Assembly: GCA_965205995.1 (NCBI GenBank)
Contig: OZ242200.1
Span: 3,100,001 to 3,164,000, forward strand
DNA: 64,000 nt
From: MPNO01 sp965205995
GTDB taxonomy: Bacteria > Pseudomonadota > Alphaproteobacteria > MPNO01
Reading direction: 5' to 3'
A program made the translations under genes and the position numbers. Within the stretch, counting starts at the first letter, position 1. Each line of letters begins with the position of its first letter. The notes under the pieces are model-generated. The model did no database searches. It was not told the origin of the DNA and worked only from the letters and a program-made list of their open reading frames with translations. This document shows, piece after piece, positions 62,181 to 64,000 of this stretch.

Positions 62181-62680
62181 TGCACGTCCTCGCGGCCGAG
62201 CAGCAGGACGAACGGCGAGGACGCCTCCTCGGCATAGGTCGCCGCCTGCTCCACCTGGGGGCCGATCGGCCGGCCGCCGTCGGCGACGGCGTAGCCGAGG
62301 CCGAACCCGCGCAGCACGGGTTCCGTCACCCTTCCCTTGGGCACATGGTAGAACACCGGATCGGCCGGCGTTCCGCGGTAGGATGCCAAAATCAGCAGCG
62401 GGAACTGGTAGCGCTGGGCGAGGCAGACCATGCCCGCGCCCATGCTCAACAGGCCCACATTCTGGATGATCAGGGCGGTGCGGGCGCCGCCGAGCCGCGC
62501 GCCGCAGGCGATGGCGAGGGCTTCTTCCTCATGGGTGGCGCGGGTCAGCGCGATCCAGGGCGCCTGCTCGATCCTGACCAGGAACTCGCCGAGCCAGCCG
62601 TCCGGCACCGTCACGGCGGCGCTCATGCCGATACGCTCCAGGGTTTCCAGGATCTCGGACGGGCGGTGGGTGGCGTTCAT
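62174..62680 (-). CDS. ThDP-dependent decarboxylase, N-terminal (alpha) subunit
   Basis: A 168-residue PYR-domain subunit: VPDGWLGEFLVRIEQAP, then THEEEALAIACGARLGG with the Glu that activates thiamine, and IIQNVGLLSMGAGMVCLAQR. With the overlapping beta subunit it matches two-subunit sulfopyruvate or phosphonopyruvate decarboxylases (ComDE type). Which 2-oxo acid it uses is unknown. Divergent from the TRAP binding protein. Confidence 0.85.
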   Translation of the reverse strand: MNATHRPSEILETLERIGMSAAVTVPDGWLGEFLVRIEQAPWIALTRATHEEEALAIACGARLGGARTALIIQNVGLLSMGAGMVCLAQRYQFPLLILASYRGTPADPVFYHVPKGRVTEPVLRGFGLGYAVADGGRPIGPQVEQAATYAEEASSPFVLLLGREDVQW

Positions 62681-62867
62681 CGGGGTACAAGACCGCCCGG
62701 CGGGAACCGCGTCAAGCGTTCGCCAGGGAACCGCCGGCCGGGAAATCGCTTGCTGGCGCGTTTCGGGCCGCTCTAGACTTCATCCCGACAAGAACGACCC
62801 CACGGCCGGCGCTCCGCAAGACGGTTCGCCGCGTCGGCAGGGGTCACCACCGGGGAGGAACTGTTCG

Positions 62868-63881
62868 ATGAAATACGCGACCCGCGCGAGCAGCGCGATC
62901 GGAACCGGATTGCTGGCGCTCGCCCTGGTGGCGGGTGGGAGCGCCGAGCTCCGCGCCGCGCCGGCCAAGCTGACCATGGTCGGCTCCTGGCCGCCCAAGG
63001 TGTCCTCGGCGGCCGATATCGGCATCAAGTACCTGGAGACGGTGAACAAGCTCGCCAAGGGCGAGATCGAGATCGCCTTCAAGGGATCGCGCGACGTGGT
63101 GCCGACCTTCGATCAGCCCGAGGCGCTGGTGCGCGGCCTGTTCGACGTCTGGTACGGCGCGCCCAACTACTGGGCCGGCGTCGTCCCGGGCGGCTATTTC
63201 TCCGAATTGTCGCCTTACGAGATCCCGGATAACGGGCCGGGCAGCGAGCTGTTCGCGTTCATCGTCAAGATGTTCGAGCGTCACGGCGTGCGCTATCTCG
63301 GTCATTTCTCGGGTGAGCCGGATACCGGCAACCACTTCTTGTACACGCAGAAAAAGATCTCCGGCATCGGCGATCTCAAGGGGCGCAAAATCCGCGTGCC
63401 GCCGCTGACCCGCTTCTTCGTCAAGAATATCGGCGCGGAGCCGGTGACCCTGCCGCCGAGCGAGGTCTATCTGGCGCTGGATCGCGGCACCGTCGAGGGG
63501 TTCACCTGGCCGTATTACGACGGCTTCACCGCTTTCGGATGGCACAAGATATCGAAATTCGTCATCGCCCATCCGCTCTACCGGGACGGCGTCAGCGTCA
63601 AGATGAACCTCGCCAAGTGGAACAAGCTGTCCGGCGATCAGCAGAAAATCATGCTGGAAGCAGTGAGCCGGACCCAAGCGTGGTCGCAGGGCTGGGTGTC
63701 GGCCTACCAGGCGGTGCAGCTCAAGGACATGCTGAAGGGCGGCATGAAGCTGGTGACGTTCTCGGACGAGGAGGCCGCGCACTGGGAGACCACCGCCAAC
63801 GAGGCGCTCTGGGCCCAGTTCAAGTCGGTGATGAGCGCGGACGACTACGCAACCGCCCGGCGTCTGCTGGGATACAAGTAA
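62868..63881 (+). CDS. TRAP transporter substrate-binding protein (DctP family)
   Basis: A 337-residue periplasmic binding protein. The signal peptide ends around GGSAELRAAPAKL. LTMVGSWPPKVSSAADIGIK is the first strand, KGRKIRVPPLTRFF the ligand-Arg region and LPPSEVYLALDRGTVEGFTW the second-lobe hallmark. It is not close to the DctP at 21654. Permease genes are not seen before the window ends; a terminator follows. ATG 62868 after GGGGAGG. Confidence 0.92.
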   Translation: MKYATRASSAIGTGLLALALVAGGSAELRAAPAKLTMVGSWPPKVSSAADIGIKYLETVNKLAKGEIEIAFKGSRDVVPTFDQPEALVRGLFDVWYGAPNYWAGVVPGGYFSELSPYEIPDNGPGSELFAFIVKMFERHGVRYLGHFSGEPDTGNHFLYTQKKISGIGDLKGRKIRVPPLTRFFVKNIGAEPVTLPPSEVYLALDRGTVEGFTWPYYDGFTAFGWHKISKFVIAHPLYRDGVSVKMNLAKWNKLSGDQQKIMLEAVSRTQAWSQGWVSAYQAVQLKDMLKGGMKLVTFSDEEAAHWETTANEALWAQFKSVMSADDYATARRLLGYK

Positions 63882-63894
63882 GCGTTGAATGGCC

Positions 63895-63930
63895 GGCCGG
63901 CGGACCCGCGCGGATGCGGGCCCGCCGGCC
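63895..63930 (+). terminator. Strong GC hairpin after the TRAP binding protein
   Basis: GGCCGGCGGACCCGC (63895-63909) pairs with GCGGGCCCGCCGGCC (63916-63930) with one mismatch and a six-base loop, just past the stop codon. No T-run follows. Terminator or mRNA-protecting stem. The last 70 bases of the window contain nothing recognisable. Confidence 0.7.
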
Positions 63931-64000
63931 GGTCCCTCTTCAAGTCCCGGTTCATTGACCGACAGCCCCTCTGAGGGATTGGCGACGGACCCGCGCCGCC

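Overview
The window is about two-thirds G+C and reads as a bacterial chromosome segment, most likely from an alphaproteobacterium of Rhodospirillales type. The evidence is the pur gene order (purC-purS-purQ-purL followed by bolA and a monothiol glutaredoxin), the zeta-type ATP synthase inhibitor (DUF1476), a DksA with a mostly lost zinc finger, an NADH-dehydrogenase/SelD fusion, and many TRAP transporters and catabolic oxygenases. No rRNA, tRNA or CRISPR array was seen. Taxonomy is an inference from gene content only.

Layout. 0-7.7 kb: a sulfatase cut by the window edge, a PIN/HTH toxin-antitoxin pair, an orphan xanthine-dehydrogenase-type molybdenum subunit and a BisC/DMSO-reductase-type molybdoenzyme. 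7.9-12.9 kb: a decayed accessory islet holding one very large ATPase gene (zinc hook, ABC/SMC-type ATPase end, C-terminal S24-peptidase-like domain), broken by frameshifts and by a degenerate IS3-family element, and followed by remnants of a PIN-like toxin module. 13-18.5 kb: two Rieske oxygenases and small catabolic or unknown enzymes. 18.5-26 kb: a small novel-looking ORF, an IS3 relic, and a TRAP operon (dctP-dctQ-dctM, then an NTF2-like protein) with a DctB/DctD-type two-component system whose sigma-54 activator lacks a normal GAFTGA loop. 26-35.7 kb: a truncated UbiD, an alkylsulfatase, an HD protein, a frameshifted TPR protein, a solute-binding protein, a GST, a glutamine amidotransferase, a lytic transglycosylase and a 2-oxoglutarate oxygenase.

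35.7-40.1 kb is the most unusual part. A symmetric four-gene block (MFS and SMP-30 leftward; SDR and MFS rightward) is bracketed by two 73-bp imperfect inverted repeats. Each repeat carries a perfect 16-bp parS (ParB-binding) sequence directly after the terminal MFS stop codon. A third, 15/16 parS lies 58 bp past the second.

40-47 kb: a MetE-like protein, HigBA (toxin frameshifted), an AT-richer islet with an AbiTii-like abortive-infection gene, a VapBC pair between a truncated and an intact copy of a DUF1857 gene, two copies of a palindromic intergenic repeat and an outer-membrane protein. 47-54 kb: a CitE-like lyase, a DNA glycosylase, a DMT exporter, a TauD-like oxygenase, a tandem DUF427 protein, the SelD fusion and DksA. 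54-64 kb: rpsD, the conserved pur/bolA/grx operon with a rhomboid protease inserted between purQ and purL, an NRDE protein, the ATPase zeta inhibitor, a split ThDP-dependent decarboxylase and another TRAP binding protein.

Sulfatase, alkylsulfatase, TauD-like oxygenase, Rieske oxygenases, GST and TRAP/solute-binding proteins point to scavenging of sulfated, aromatic or organic-acid substrates. The toxin-antitoxin pairs, AbiTii-like gene, broken giant ATPase and IS relics mark the accessory, defence-like stretches. Frameshifts are concentrated in those stretches and in a few catabolic genes. All housekeeping genes are intact, which favours real gene decay over sequencing error but does not prove it.
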